64,000 bases of DNA. Source: Qipengyuania sp. SS22 (lineage in GTDB: Bacteria; Pseudomonadota; Alphaproteobacteria; Sphingomonadales; Sphingomonadaceae). The notes beneath the pieces were generated by a model that was not told the DNA's origin, did no database searches, and worked only from the letters and a program-made list of their open reading frames with translations. Positions 35,761 to 44,290 of this stretch are shown here, piece after piece. The stretch lies in NCBI RefSeq assembly GCF_025736935.1, contig NZ_CP107048.1, positions 1,811,501 through 1,875,500 on the forward strand. The letters are read 5' to 3'. Numbering within the stretch: position 1 is the stretch's first letter; every line of letters starts with the position of its first letter. A program made the position numbers and the translations under genes.

Positions 35761-36701
35761 GCGTCGACCTTGGCGGCGATGTCGTGGAACGGCGCAGCAA
35801 GCGCATCCGTGCCGCAGGCGGGCGGCTGGCCGCGATCGCTGCCCTCGCGAATGGCAAGGTCGAGCGGGATCCGGCCGAGGAACGGCAATTCAAGCCGCTC
35901 GGCGGCAGTTTCGACCCCGCCCCTGCCAAAGGGATCGGACAATTCGCCGCAATGCGGGCAAACATAGCCGGCCATATTCTCGACCAGTCCGATCACTGGC
36001 ACCTTGGCCTGGTCGAACAGCTGGCCTGCGCGCGCCGCATCGATCAGCGCGAGGTCCTGCGGCGTGGAAACCAGCACCGCGCCCAGCGGCTTGAAGCGCT
36101 GCAGCATGGTCAGCTGCACATCTCCCGTGCCCGGCGGCAGATCGACCAGCAGCGTGTCGACATCGCCCCAATGGGCATCGATCAATTGCGTGAGGGCATT
36201 GCCCGCCATCGGCCCGCGCCATGCCAGCGCACGGCCGGGTTCGACCAGATGGCCCATCGACAGCACCGGAATGCCGAACTCGCTCTCTACCGGGACCAGC
36301 TTCTCATCGCGCGCGATCGGCTTCTTGCCCTGGTTGCCCAGGATGACCGGCTGCGAGGGGCCGTAGATATCGGCATCGACCAGCCCGACCTTGTGGCCCA
36401 GCCGCGCCAGCGCGATCGCCAGATTGGCGGTCAGCGTCGATTTGCCCACCCCGCCCTTGCCGCTGCCGACGGCGATCAGCCGCCGCTGGCGGCGCTCGGC
36501 GGTCATCACTACGCGGGTTTCGGAAACATCGTCGCGCTCACTGAGGATATCGGTGATCGCGCGTTCGATATCGGTGCGCTCCTGCTCGCCCAGACCGGCG
36601 GCATCGACCACGGCAATCGCCCGGCCCTGTTTGATGGTCAGCGCGGAAACGCGGTCGGCGAGGCTGGCGGGAAGCAGCGATTTCGGATCGGTCGAACTCA
36701 T
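35739..36701 (-). CDS. apbC: Mrp/NBP35 family P-loop ATPase, Fe-S carrier
   Basis: 320 residues. An N-terminal MIP18-like segment of about 80 residues (ERAITDILSERDDVSETRVVMT) precedes the ATPase with Walker A GSGKGGVGKSTLTANLA (deviant KGGVGKS), LVDADIYGPSQP, the LVDLPPGTGDVQLT switch and a CPHC pair that can hold a bridging Fe-S cluster. Mrp proteins carry Fe-S clusters to apo-enzymes. ATG at 36701 is chosen; the long upstream frame is antisense to hflK. It heads the mrp, molybdoenzyme, hemH, P450 run. Confidence 0.94.
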   Translation of the reverse strand: MSSTDPKSLLPASLADRVSALTIKQGRAIAVVDAAGLGEQERTDIERAITDILSERDDVSETRVVMTAERRQRRLIAVGSGKGGVGKSTLTANLAIALARLGHKVGLVDADIYGPSQPVILGNQGKKPIARDEKLVPVESEFGIPVLSMGHLVEPGRALAWRGPMAGNALTQLIDAHWGDVDTLLVDLPPGTGDVQLTMLQRFKPLGAVLVSTPQDLALIDAARAGQLFDQAKVPVIGLVENMAGYVCPHCGELSDPFGRGGVETAAERLELPFLGRIPLDLAIREGSDRGQPPACGTDALAAPFHDIAAKVDAWIGAQS

Positions 36702-36777
36702 GTGCGCGGCTGCTGTAGCATCGAAAAGCGCGCGGCAACCCCTGTTTTTCCGTGGCGGTGCACCTATAAGGAAAGAC

Positions 36778-37926
36778 ATGAGAATTTTTGACGGGTTCGG
36801 ACAGAGGATTTCCCTGGCAATGGCGGGCAACAAAAGCCCCTGGGGCGGCGGCTCCGGGGATGACGGAGAGGGCGACAAGCCGGAGGGCACGAAGGGCGGC
36901 GACAAACCTCGCGGTCCGCGCAACCCCTGGCTCCCGCCGGGTGGCGGGGAAGATGGCCGCCGCGCGCCCAATATCGAGGATATCTTCAAGAGCCGCGGCC
37001 CCGAAGGCCCGCGCCGCAGCGGCGGCGGCCCCGGCGGTCCCAATTTCCGCTTTCCCCAGCGTCCCGGCGGCAAGAGCTGGTTCCCGATCGCGGTCATCGG
37101 GATCATTGTCTTCGGCCTGCTCGCGACCAGCTTCCACCTTGTCGGTCCGCAGCAGCAGGCCGTGGTGAAGACGCTGGGCGAGTACACCCGCACGCTGCGC
37201 CCGGGCCTGCAGATCACCGCCCCCTTCCCGATCGAAACGGTCGATGTCGAGGATGTCGAAGGCGTCCGTTCGGTGCGCATTCCGGGCGGTGACAGCCAGG
37301 TCAAACTGATCTTGACCGGCGACCAGAACCTTGTCGATCTCAGCTATATCGTCCGCTGGAACATCAAGGACCTCGAGGGCTACAAGTTCCGCGTCGTCGA
37401 CCCGATCGAGACGATAAACGAAGCCGCCGAAGCCGCGATGCGCGCCTCGGTCGCCGAAACCGAGCTCGACGAGACCTTCTCGGGCCAGGGCCGTGCGGCG
37501 ATCGAACTCGACGTGCGCGAACGCATGCAGGCAACGCTCGACAGCTATGGCGCGGGCGTCCGCGTGCTGGGCGTCGAAATCGAAAAGGCGGATCCGCCCG
37601 CGCAGGTCGTCGATGCCTTCCGCGATGTGCAGGTCGCCGAACAGAATGCCGATGCGGCGCGTAACCAGGCGCGCGGCTATGCCCAGCAGGTGCTGGCGCA
37701 GGCCGAAGGTGAGGCGGAAGCCTTCAACAAGGTTTATGAGCAATACCGCCTCGCCCCGCAGGTGACGCGCCAGCGGCTTTATTACGAAACCATGGAGCGT
37801 GTGCTGAGCCAGACCGACAAGACGATCGTCGAAACCGACAATGTGACCCCGTATCTGCCGCTGCCCGAGATTCGCCGACGGGCGCAGCAGCCCGCGACCA
37901 CTGTCACGGCACCGGGGGGCCAGTAA
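36778..37926 (+). CDS. hflK: HflK, FtsH protease regulator subunit
   Basis: 382 residues. A Gly/Pro-rich cytoplasmic N-terminus of about 95 residues is followed by one membrane span (WFPIAVIGIIVFGLLATSF) and a SPFH/prohibitin domain (ETVDVEDVEGVRSV to ILTGDQNLVDLSYIVRWNIKD). With HflC it forms the cage around FtsH in the inner membrane. The ATG at 36778 has AAGGAA seven bases upstream. It is followed after one base by hflC and diverges from mrp. Confidence 0.95.
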   Translation: MRIFDGFGQRISLAMAGNKSPWGGGSGDDGEGDKPEGTKGGDKPRGPRNPWLPPGGGEDGRRAPNIEDIFKSRGPEGPRRSGGGPGGPNFRFPQRPGGKSWFPIAVIGIIVFGLLATSFHLVGPQQQAVVKTLGEYTRTLRPGLQITAPFPIETVDVEDVEGVRSVRIPGGDSQVKLILTGDQNLVDLSYIVRWNIKDLEGYKFRVVDPIETINEAAEAAMRASVAETELDETFSGQGRAAIELDVRERMQATLDSYGAGVRVLGVEIEKADPPAQVVDAFRDVQVAEQNADAARNQARGYAQQVLAQAEGEAEAFNKVYEQYRLAPQVTRQRLYYETMERVLSQTDKTIVETDNVTPYLPLPEIRRRAQQPATTVTAPGGQ

Positions 37927-37927
37927 G

Positions 37928-38761
37928 ATGAGCACTTTCCTGCAGAACCACCGCAACTGGGTCATTGCGCTCGCCGTGGCGGTGATCGCCTTCATGATGA
38001 GCGCCTATGTCGTTCCCGAAGAGGAACAGGTCGTCATCATCCGCACCGGCCAGCCGGTCGGCACGGTCAATACGCCCAATGGCACGACCGGCGCGGGCCT
38101 CTATTTCCGCATGCCGATTATCGAAAGCGTCAACCGCGTCGAGAAGCGCCTGCTCGATCTCGAGATGACCGATGAAGAGGTTCTCTCGGCCGACCAGCAG
38201 CGCTTGCTGGTCAATGCCTATGCGCGGTTCCGTATCACCGATCCGGTCCGCATGGTCGAACGCGCAGGTTCGACCGATGGCGTGCGCAATGCGCTCGAGC
38301 CGATCCTCAACTCGGTGCTGCGCCAGGAACTGGGCCGCCGGACCTTCCAGGCCATGCTGACCGCCGAACGCGGCAGCGCGCTGGCCAATGTCCGCACCAA
38401 TCTCGACCGCCAGGCGCGGCAGTACGGGGCCGAGGTGGTTGATGTGAAGATCATGCGCACCGACCTGCCCGAAGCGCCGCTGCAATCGGCCTTTCGCCGG
38501 ATGGAATCGGATCGCGAACGCGAAGCCCGCACGATCCGGGCCGGGGGCAGCCGCGACGCGCGGATCATCCGCGCCGAAGCCGATGCCGAAGGCGCGCGGA
38601 TCTACGCCGAAGCCTTTGGCAAGGACGCCGAGTTCTACGATTTCTACCGCGCGATGCAGAGCTATGACGCGACCTTCTCCAATGGCGATAACCCGTCGGA
38701 AAGCAGCATCATCCTGTCGCCGGACAATGAGTATCTGCGGCAGTTCCGCGGGCGTCGTTGA
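37928..38761 (+). CDS. hflC: HflC, FtsH protease regulator subunit
   Basis: 277 residues with an N-terminal signal-anchor (WVIALAVAVIAFMMSAYVV) and the SPFH domain (EEEQVVIIRTGQPVG to RITDPVRMVERAG), then a long charged coiled-coil (REREARTIRAGGSRDARIIRAEADAEG). It partners HflK in the membrane and restrains FtsH. Gene order hflK-hflC-degP is common in alphaproteobacteria. Confidence 0.95.
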   Translation: MSTFLQNHRNWVIALAVAVIAFMMSAYVVPEEEQVVIIRTGQPVGTVNTPNGTTGAGLYFRMPIIESVNRVEKRLLDLEMTDEEVLSADQQRLLVNAYARFRITDPVRMVERAGSTDGVRNALEPILNSVLRQELGRRTFQAMLTAERGSALANVRTNLDRQARQYGAEVVDVKIMRTDLPEAPLQSAFRRMESDREREARTIRAGGSRDARIIRAEADAEGARIYAEAFGKDAEFYDFYRAMQSYDATFSNGDNPSESSIILSPDNEYLRQFRGRR

Positions 38762-38904
38762 CGGTTCGTCGAGCGGCGTCCGCGCCGTTCAAATGGCATT
38801 CACCGGCGGGGGCGAAAATCGCCCGCCGGAACGCCAGGTCGCCACGGCGGTAGCTTCGCTGCCGACCGCGGCACCTGCAATTTAGAGAAGAGGACGAAAA
38901 GGAC

Positions 38905-40482
38905 GTGAAGCCCGTGCGATATGCATATTCCGTGACGAGCGCGCTGCTGGTAGGCGGCGCCGCGATCTCGCTCGCGACCGGCTACCCGGCCGGCGCCCAG
39001 GTCGCCCAGAACGACGACAGCCACATGGCCCGCGTCGTACCGCGTGCCGGCGCTCCCGAAAGCTTTGCCGACCTGACCGCGCAATTGCAGCCCGCAGTGG
39101 TCAATATCTCGACCCGCCAGCGGATCGAGGTATCGGGCAGTAGCGGCAATCCCTTCGCCGGTACCCCGTTCGAAGGCCTGTTCAACCGCCGCGGCGGTAG
39201 CCAGCAACAGGAACCGCAATATCGCGAAGGCCAGTCGCTGGGCTCGGGCTTCATCATTTCGGCCGATGGCTATGTCGTGACCAACAATCATGTCGTCGCC
39301 CCGCCTACGAGCAGGCGGGGCACGCGTGGGACGGTTGAGGAAATCACCGTTACCCTCGCTGACGGCACCGAGTACGATGCCGAACTGATTGGAACCGACC
39401 CGCAATCGGACCTCGCCGTGCTGAAGGTAAACCGTCGCGAACCCTTTCCCTTTGTTGAGTTCGGCGATTCCCGGAATGCGCGGGCCGGCGACTGGGTGAT
39501 TGCGATCGGCAATCCATTCAATCTAGGCGGCACGGTGACCAGCGGGATCATCTCGGCGGTGTTGCGTCCCTATGGAGGCGGTGCCTACGAGCGCTACATT
39601 CAAACCGACGCGAGCATAAATCGTGGAAACTCGGGCGGCCCGCTGTTCGACATGCAGGGCAATGTGATCGGGATCAACAATGCGATCATTTCTCCGACCG
39701 GAGGCAGCGTGGGGATCGGTTTCGCAATCCCAGCGGAGGCTGCCAAGCCGATCATCGACTCGCTCGTGTCTGGCGAGGAAATCATGCGCGGCTATCTCGG
39801 CGTTGAAATGAACGCCGTGGATGAAGACATCGCCGACGCTCTGGGCATGTCGAGTGCGCGTGGCGCATTGCTGCAACGGGTTTATGCGGATCAGCCCGGA
39901 GATAAGGCTGGATTGCGAGCAGGCGATGTCGTTCTGAGCGTGGACGGAAAACCTATTTCCGCCGACCAGTCGCTTCCCTATGTAATTGCCAATATCTCGC
40001 CCAACAAAACCGTACCCATGCAGATCTTGCGCGATGGGCGCGAGCGGACCATCAATGTGACGCTTGGACGGCTGCCCGCCGCAGAAGAGCTTGCTGAGAT
40101 GCGCCAGCAGGAACGCCTGTTCGAAGAGAACGGAGACGGCGCACAAGACGACATGGCACCCGAATCCTCAAACGATCTGATATCCGAGGTCCTTGGAGTG
40201 CAGGTGTTGCCGATGAACCCGCGCTTTGCCCGCGAATTGGGCGTGCGCCCCGATAGTGGCGGAGTGGTCGTGATGGCCGTGGACCCGTCGGCGGATGCCG
40301 CGCGTCGGGGCATTGGCCGGGGAACGATCATCCAGTCCGCCAATTACGCAGCCATCGACTCGGTTGAGGGCCTCGAGAAGCAGCTGAGCAAGGCTCAGAA
40401 AGAAAACCGGGAGGCGATCCTGCTGCGCATCCGCACGCGCGGTGGAGACGAAGTTTCCGTTCCGGTTCGCCTTCGCTATTGA
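38905..40482 (+). CDS. degP: Do/DegP-type periplasmic serine protease, mosaic gene
   Basis: 525 residues: signal peptide, trypsin-like domain with His129 (TNNHVV), Asp169 (SDLAVLKV) and Ser243 (GNSGGPLF), then two PDZ domains (about 285-390 and 415-520). The GTG at 38905 follows AAAAGGAC. Right after the catalytic His a 12-residue insert (APPTSRRGTRGT) is encoded around a perfect 9-bp inverted repeat. From roughly 39340 on, codon use shifts away from the GC-rich style of the first 400 bases (ata, gga, cgt and gtt appear), continuing into the next gene. The protein should still be active, but the 3' part looks recombined. Confidence 0.93.
   Translation: MKPVRYAYSVTSALLVGGAAISLATGYPAGAQVAQNDDSHMARVVPRAGAPESFADLTAQLQPAVVNISTRQRIEVSGSSGNPFAGTPFEGLFNRRGGSQQQEPQYREGQSLGSGFIISADGYVVTNNHVVAPPTSRRGTRGTVEEITVTLADGTEYDAELIGTDPQSDLAVLKVNRREPFPFVEFGDSRNARAGDWVIAIGNPFNLGGTVTSGIISAVLRPYGGGAYERYIQTDASINRGNSGGPLFDMQGNVIGINNAIISPTGGSVGIGFAIPAEAAKPIIDSLVSGEEIMRGYLGVEMNAVDEDIADALGMSSARGALLQRVYADQPGDKAGLRAGDVVLSVDGKPISADQSLPYVIANISPNKTVPMQILRDGRERTINVTLGRLPAAEELAEMRQQERLFEENGDGAQDDMAPESSNDLISEVLGVQVLPMNPRFARELGVRPDSGGVVVMAVDPSADAARRGIGRGTIIQSANYAAIDSVEGLEKQLSKAQKENREAILLRIRTRGGDEVSVPVRLRY
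39298..39321. repeat. Palindromic insert inside degP
   Basis: GCCCCGCCT, six bases, then AGGCGGGGC form a perfect 9-bp inverted repeat inside the degP coding frame, just after the codon for the catalytic His129. The frame is kept and encodes extra residues between the His strand and the next strand, a loop that is usually shorter in the family. It lies at the point where base composition changes. Confidence 0.55.
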
Positions 40483-40662
40483 GCGCTTCGTTAGCCAAGC
40501 ATCTGCCTAAAGGATAGGTTAGCGCCCTAATCAACTCGGTGATTCGAATGCAAATAGGAGATACTGGTAGGCAGCCATTCTGAATGATGGGATGGCCCTA
40601 TTACTTCGTTTCTGGCGGAATGCCTGCAACTTCGTTTTTTGTAAGCGATCAAGGAGAGCATC

Positions 40663-40935
40663 ATGAAACGATTAATTTTTATGGCCAGCGCAGCGGTTGC
40701 ACTTTCAAGCGCCTCGGCGAATGGGCAAAGCACTTGTGACGCGGCGGCATTTTCAGAGGCGGATGCAGATGGTAATGGTTGGGTTGACCAGAGTGAGTTC
40801 GCCGCGTTCGTGATGCCGAACTGCGGATTAGACTTCGGTGAAGCAAACACTCTTTTTGCAGTCAGTGACAAGGATATGAATGGCGTTCTCGATGCTGCGG
40901 AATTTTGGAGAGCGATCCAGAAGCTATTCGTTTAA
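40663..40935 (+). CDS. Small exported EF-hand protein
   Basis: 90 residues with a signal peptide (MKRLIFMASAAVALSSASANG) and two complete 12-residue EF-hand loops, at residues 34-45 (DADGNGWVDQSE) and 69-80 (DKDMNGVLDAAE), so it should bind Ca2+ in the periplasm. An AGGAGAG ribosome site precedes the ATG. Base composition and codon use are clearly lower in GC than the core genes. The 180-base leader after degP has no confident promoter, though it is AT-rich. It ends before a 40-bp palindromic terminator. Role unknown; a link to DegP is possible by position only. Confidence 0.85.
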   Translation: MKRLIFMASAAVALSSASANGQSTCDAAAFSEADADGNGWVDQSEFAAFVMPNCGLDFGEANTLFAVSDKDMNGVLDAAEFWRAIQKLFV

Positions 40936-41029
40936 TTGCCTGCAAATAGTCATCTCCAATTGCTATTGCAGTAATTCTGAGCACCATAGCAGCCAGAAAA
41001 TTACGCGGTGGTAAGGAAGATGCCGTTGA

Positions 41030-41069
41030 GGAAAGGGCGGTCCCCCAGCGCTGGGGGACCGCCCTTTCC
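41030..41069. terminator. 40-bp perfect palindrome, bidirectional terminator
   Basis: Arms of 20 bases, GGAAAGGGCGGTCCCCCAGC and its exact complement, meet without a loop at AGCGCT and are flanked by A- and T-runs (AAA on the left arm, TTT on the right). It lies between the EF-hand gene (+) and the PBP gene (-), and can terminate transcription from both sides. Perfect symmetry of this length is unusual for a terminator. Confidence 0.8.
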
Positions 41070-41084
41070 CTTTGCCCGATCACT

Positions 41085-43256
41085 CTAGTTGGTAGGGCGC
41101 GGGGTCGGTTGCTGCGCGGGTTCGCGCCGCCCGCCAGTTGCCTCGTCGAGGAAATCGTCCCCGATCGCCTGCGGTGCGCCATCGGCCCCGCGTGGCGGCT
41201 GCTGCGGTGCGCGCGGCGCGGGCACGACCGGCGCGCGCGGACGCATGGGATCAAGCGTGCGGTCGAAATCGTCGGCGAAGGGATCGCCGCGCGACCCGTC
41301 GCTCGTGCCCGGTTCGATCAGATTGCCCTGCTCGTCGATGAAGTAATAGTCCTCCGGGTCGCCGAGCATATATTCATCGTCGGGTTCGAGCTGCCATTCG
41401 GGCAGCTGGAGATCGGTGTCGAATTCGACCACCGGGCGATCCTTGACCGCATAGCGCATATAGGCGGCGAAGGCGCGCGCGGGCGCGGTGCCGCCCTGCA
41501 GCCCGCCGACGCGCGAATTGTCGTCACGGCCCATCCACACGCCGGTGGTGATCCCGCTGGAAAACCCAACGAAATAGCCATCCTTGTTCGAACTGGTGGT
41601 GCCGGTCTTACCCGCCACCGGCCGCCCGATCTGCGCCGCGCGGCCGGTTCCGGTGGCAACCGCCGTCTGCAACAGATCGGTGATCCCGGCGGCGACATAA
41701 TCGGGCACCAGCTGCGACGAGCGCGCGGGCTCGTGCTGGTAGAGCAGTTCGCCATCGGCGGTCTCGACCTTGAGGATGCCATGCGGTTCGATCGAGCCGC
41801 CGCCGCCCGACACGACGGCGAAGGCGCGGGTCATGTCGATCAGCCGCACTTCGTTCGAACCCAGCACCATGGCGGGATAGGTGTTGATCTCGGTCGTTAT
41901 GCCGAACCGCCGGGCCATCGAGGCGACGGTGCCGAAGCCGACTTCATTGCCCAGTTGCGCGGCCACAGTGTTGATCGAATAGGCAAAGGCGGTGCGCAGG
42001 TCGATTTCGCCGACATTGCGCCCGCTCGAATTGCGCGGTCGCCACCCGTCGATCTCGACCGGCGTATCGACCACGCGGTCGTTGGGCGTGTAACCCGCCT
42101 CGAGCGCGGCGAGATAGACGAACAGTTTCCATGCCGAGCCCGGCTGGCGCAGCGCATCGGTGGCGCGGTTGTAATTGGTGGCGACGTAATCGGTGCCGCC
42201 GACCAGCGCGAGAATCGCCCCGTCGCGGTCCATGCTGACCAGCGCGCCCTGCGCCCCATCGGGGGTGTTCGACTTGATCGAGGCGGTGGCGGCGCGTTGC
42301 ATGCCGACATCGAGCGTGGTCCAGACCTCGATCGGCTCGAAGGTCTCGGGCAGCAGCATGTCGAGCTGCGGCAGCGCCCAATCGGTGAAATAGCGCACCG
42401 AATTCTGGCCCGCCTCTTCCTTGAGCTTCACCGCGCTGGGATCGACCGTGACATCGGGCGCGATGCGGCCCTGTTCCTTCATCAGCCGCAGGACCACGCT
42501 GGCGCGGCCGACCGCGGCGTCGACATCGGCGGTGGGCGAATAGCGGCTGGGCGCCTTGACCAGCCCGGCGATGATTGCCGCTTCGGCGACCGACAGCTCG
42601 GTCGCGGGATGGCTGAAGAATTTCCGGCTGGCGCTGTCGATGCCATAGGCCCCGCCGCCGAAATAGACCTTGTTGAGATAGAGCTCGAGGATCTGTTCCT
42701 TCGAAAACTTCCATTCCAGCGCCATCGCGAGGATCGCCTCGCGCAGCTTGCGGTCGAGCGAGCGGTTGTTGTTGAGGAAGACGTTACGCGCGAGCTGCTG
42801 GGTGAGCGTCGAGGTCCCGCCGACGCGCTCGCGCGTGCCGGTCAGCCCTTCGATAATCGCGCCACCGGTGCGCCAGGGGTCGATCCCGAAATGCGAGTAA
42901 TAACGCCGGTCCTCGACCGAGATCATCGCATCCTTCATCACCTGCGGAATCTCGTCCGAGGTCAGCCATTTGCCGAAGCTGGGGCCAAGCTCGACGATCT
43001 CGGTCCCGTCGCGCGCGCGCACCACGATGGTCTGCGCGGTCTGCGTGGCCTTGAGCTGGTAATAGGTCGGCATCGAGCGCGCGGAAAACGCCACGGCGAG
43101 CGCCAGGAACAGCGCCACGAGCAGCGCCAGCGCACCGCCCCAGACGACCAGGCGCCGGGCCCAGCGCGCGAACCAGCTTTGCGGTTTGTCCGCTGCCGCC
43201 CGGGCAGCGCGTTCCTTGCGCGCCGAGCTCTTGCGGCGGCTCCCTCGTCTATCCAT
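41085..43256 (-). CDS. Penicillin-binding protein 1A family, bifunctional transglycosylase/transpeptidase
   Basis: 723 residues. A basic cytoplasmic tail and one membrane span (residues 37-58) precede the GT51 transglycosylase with catalytic Glu115 (ISVEDRRYYSHFGID) and GGTSTLTQQLARN. The transpeptidase domain carries SAWK with Ser374, the SIN motif YSINTVA, and KTGTTSSNKDGYFVGF. A Pro-rich tail (about 60 residues) ends the protein. It polymerises and cross-links peptidoglycan at the inner membrane. The start is ATG 43256; a hairpin lies upstream. Confidence 0.94.
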   Translation of the reverse strand: MDRRGSRRKSSARKERAARAAADKPQSWFARWARRLVVWGGALALLVALFLALAVAFSARSMPTYYQLKATQTAQTIVVRARDGTEIVELGPSFGKWLTSDEIPQVMKDAMISVEDRRYYSHFGIDPWRTGGAIIEGLTGTRERVGGTSTLTQQLARNVFLNNNRSLDRKLREAILAMALEWKFSKEQILELYLNKVYFGGGAYGIDSASRKFFSHPATELSVAEAAIIAGLVKAPSRYSPTADVDAAVGRASVVLRLMKEQGRIAPDVTVDPSAVKLKEEAGQNSVRYFTDWALPQLDMLLPETFEPIEVWTTLDVGMQRAATASIKSNTPDGAQGALVSMDRDGAILALVGGTDYVATNYNRATDALRQPGSAWKLFVYLAALEAGYTPNDRVVDTPVEIDGWRPRNSSGRNVGEIDLRTAFAYSINTVAAQLGNEVGFGTVASMARRFGITTEINTYPAMVLGSNEVRLIDMTRAFAVVSGGGGSIEPHGILKVETADGELLYQHEPARSSQLVPDYVAAGITDLLQTAVATGTGRAAQIGRPVAGKTGTTSSNKDGYFVGFSSGITTGVWMGRDDNSRVGGLQGGTAPARAFAAYMRYAVKDRPVVEFDTDLQLPEWQLEPDDEYMLGDPEDYYFIDEQGNLIEPGTSDGSRGDPFADDFDRTLDPMRPRAPVVPAPRAPQQPPRGADGAPQAIGDDFLDEATGGRREPAQQPTPRPTN

Positions 43257-43301
43257 TGATTATGCTGGCACCCTTGTTGCTCGCCGCCCTATAAGTGTCC
43301 C

Positions 43302-43320
43302 GACCTCGCATGGCGAGGTC
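43302..43320. repeat. Inverted repeat between msrB and the PBP gene
   Basis: GACCTCGC, ATG and GCGAGGTC form a perfect 8-bp inverted repeat with a 3-base loop. Its position after the msrB stop and before the PBP start (both minus strand) suits either a weak terminator for msrB or a regulator site for the PBP gene. There is no T-tract. Confidence 0.4.
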
Positions 43321-43358
43321 TAACCAAGCGTGAACGGAACCCTCCGCGGTCCGGCGGC

Positions 43359-43760
43359 TCAATCCTCGGGCTCGAAATCGAGCGCGGCGGAGTTGATGCA
43401 ATAGCGCAGACCGCCGCGATCGGGCGGGCCGTCGGGAAAGACATGACCAAGATGCCCGCCGCAATTGGAGCAGGTCACCTCGGTCCGGATCATCCCGTGC
43501 GACACGTCGCGGTGCTCGTCCACCGCTTCGCCTTCGGCAGGGGCGGTAAAGGCGGGCCAGCCGCAGCCGCTGTTGTACTTCTCGCCGCTCTCGAACAGCT
43601 TGTGCCCGCAGCCCGCGCAGTAATATTCGCCGGCATCGTAATGCTTGTCGTATTTGCCGGTAAAGGCGCGCTCGGTCCCGGCTTCGCGCAGCACGTGGAA
43701 TTGCTCGGGGGTCAGCTTCTCGCGCCATTCGGCGGCGGTATGTTCGGGCTTGTCGCTCAC
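43359..43760 (-). CDS. msrB: Peptide-methionine (R)-S-oxide reductase
   Basis: 133 residues of MsrB. The zinc site has two CxxC pairs (CAGC and CSNC), with the family blocks [10 protein letters not shown] and the catalytic [11 protein letters not shown] near the C-terminus. GTG at 43760 is proposed because AAAGGAC lies five bases upstream and family members begin around this [19 protein letters not shown] stretch; an ATG at the upstream MKGQ would add five residues. It diverges from rpsT. Confidence 0.93.
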   Translation of the reverse strand: MSDKPEHTAAEWREKLTPEQFHVLREAGTERAFTGKYDKHYDAGEYYCAGCGHKLFESGEKYNSGCGWPAFTAPAEGEAVDEHRDVSHGMIRTEVTCSNCGGHLGHVFPDGPPDRGGLRYCINSAALDFEPED

Positions 43761-43842
43761 GGCTTGTCCTTTCATCTGGGACAGACCATATAGGCGCTGC
43801 CGGAGCCGATGCACGCGGTTCCGCGAATGGTCGACGATTTGC

Positions 43843-43871
43843 TTGACGATTCGGAGGCGCGCCGCTAAGTG
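43843..43871 (+). promoter_or_regulatory. Probable rpsT promoter
   Basis: TTGACG at 43843-43848 and TAAGTG at 43866-43871 are 17 bases apart. The -35 element is strong and the -10 weak. It is about 90 bases upstream of the rpsT ATG, giving a leader in which S20 autoregulation could act, as known in other bacteria. Confidence 0.5.
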
Positions 43872-43959
43872 CGCCGCTTTCCGGCGGCCCATGCCGCCTT
43901 TTCGCACGCACTTACGAGATTTCCCGCCGCGCATGCCGTGCGGCCTGACGAGGACAAAC

Positions 43960-44220
43960 ATGGCCAACACGCCGCAAGCCAAGAAGCGCATCCGTCGCAA
44001 CGCAAACCGCGCCGAAGTCAACGGTGCCCGCATGAGCCGCATCCGCAACTTCCTCAAGAAGGTGGAAGTCGCGATCGAAGGCGGCGACAAGGATACCGCA
44101 CAGACGGCGCTCAAGAGCGCGCAGCCGGAACTGGCGCGCGGTGTTGCCCGCGGCGTGCTTCACAAGAACACTGCGGCGCGCAAGATGAGCCGCCTGACGA
44201 AGCGGGTCGCTTCGCTCTAA
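43960..44220 (+). CDS. rpsT: 30S ribosomal protein S20
   Basis: 86 residues, very basic and Ala-rich: [52 protein letters not shown] and [14 protein letters not shown] are the S20 landmarks. It binds 16S rRNA early in 30S assembly. Start at ATG 43960 with GACGAGGAC just upstream. The rpsT-dnaA order is a conserved alphaproteobacterial arrangement. A terminator follows 40 bases downstream. Confidence 0.97.
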   Translation: MANTPQAKKRIRRNANRAEVNGARMSRIRNFLKKVEVAIEGGDKDTAQTALKSAQPELARGVARGVLHKNTAARKMSRLTKRVASL

Positions 44221-44261
44221 GAGATTCGCCGGTCCCGGGACCGGCTGCGACAGTATTCGTG

Positions 44262-44290
44262 GGGCCGTCGGGTTAACCGGCGGCCCTTTT
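44262..44290 (+). terminator. Rho-independent terminator after rpsT
   Basis: GGGCCGTCGG, loop GTTAA and CCGGCGGCCC form a 10-bp stem with one G-U pair, followed by TTTT. It separates rpsT from the dnaA regulatory region. Confidence 0.85.

Noticed and set aside
41109..43259. A 716-codon plus-strand frame
   Set aside because: It is antisense to the penicillin-binding protein, which has all catalytic motifs.
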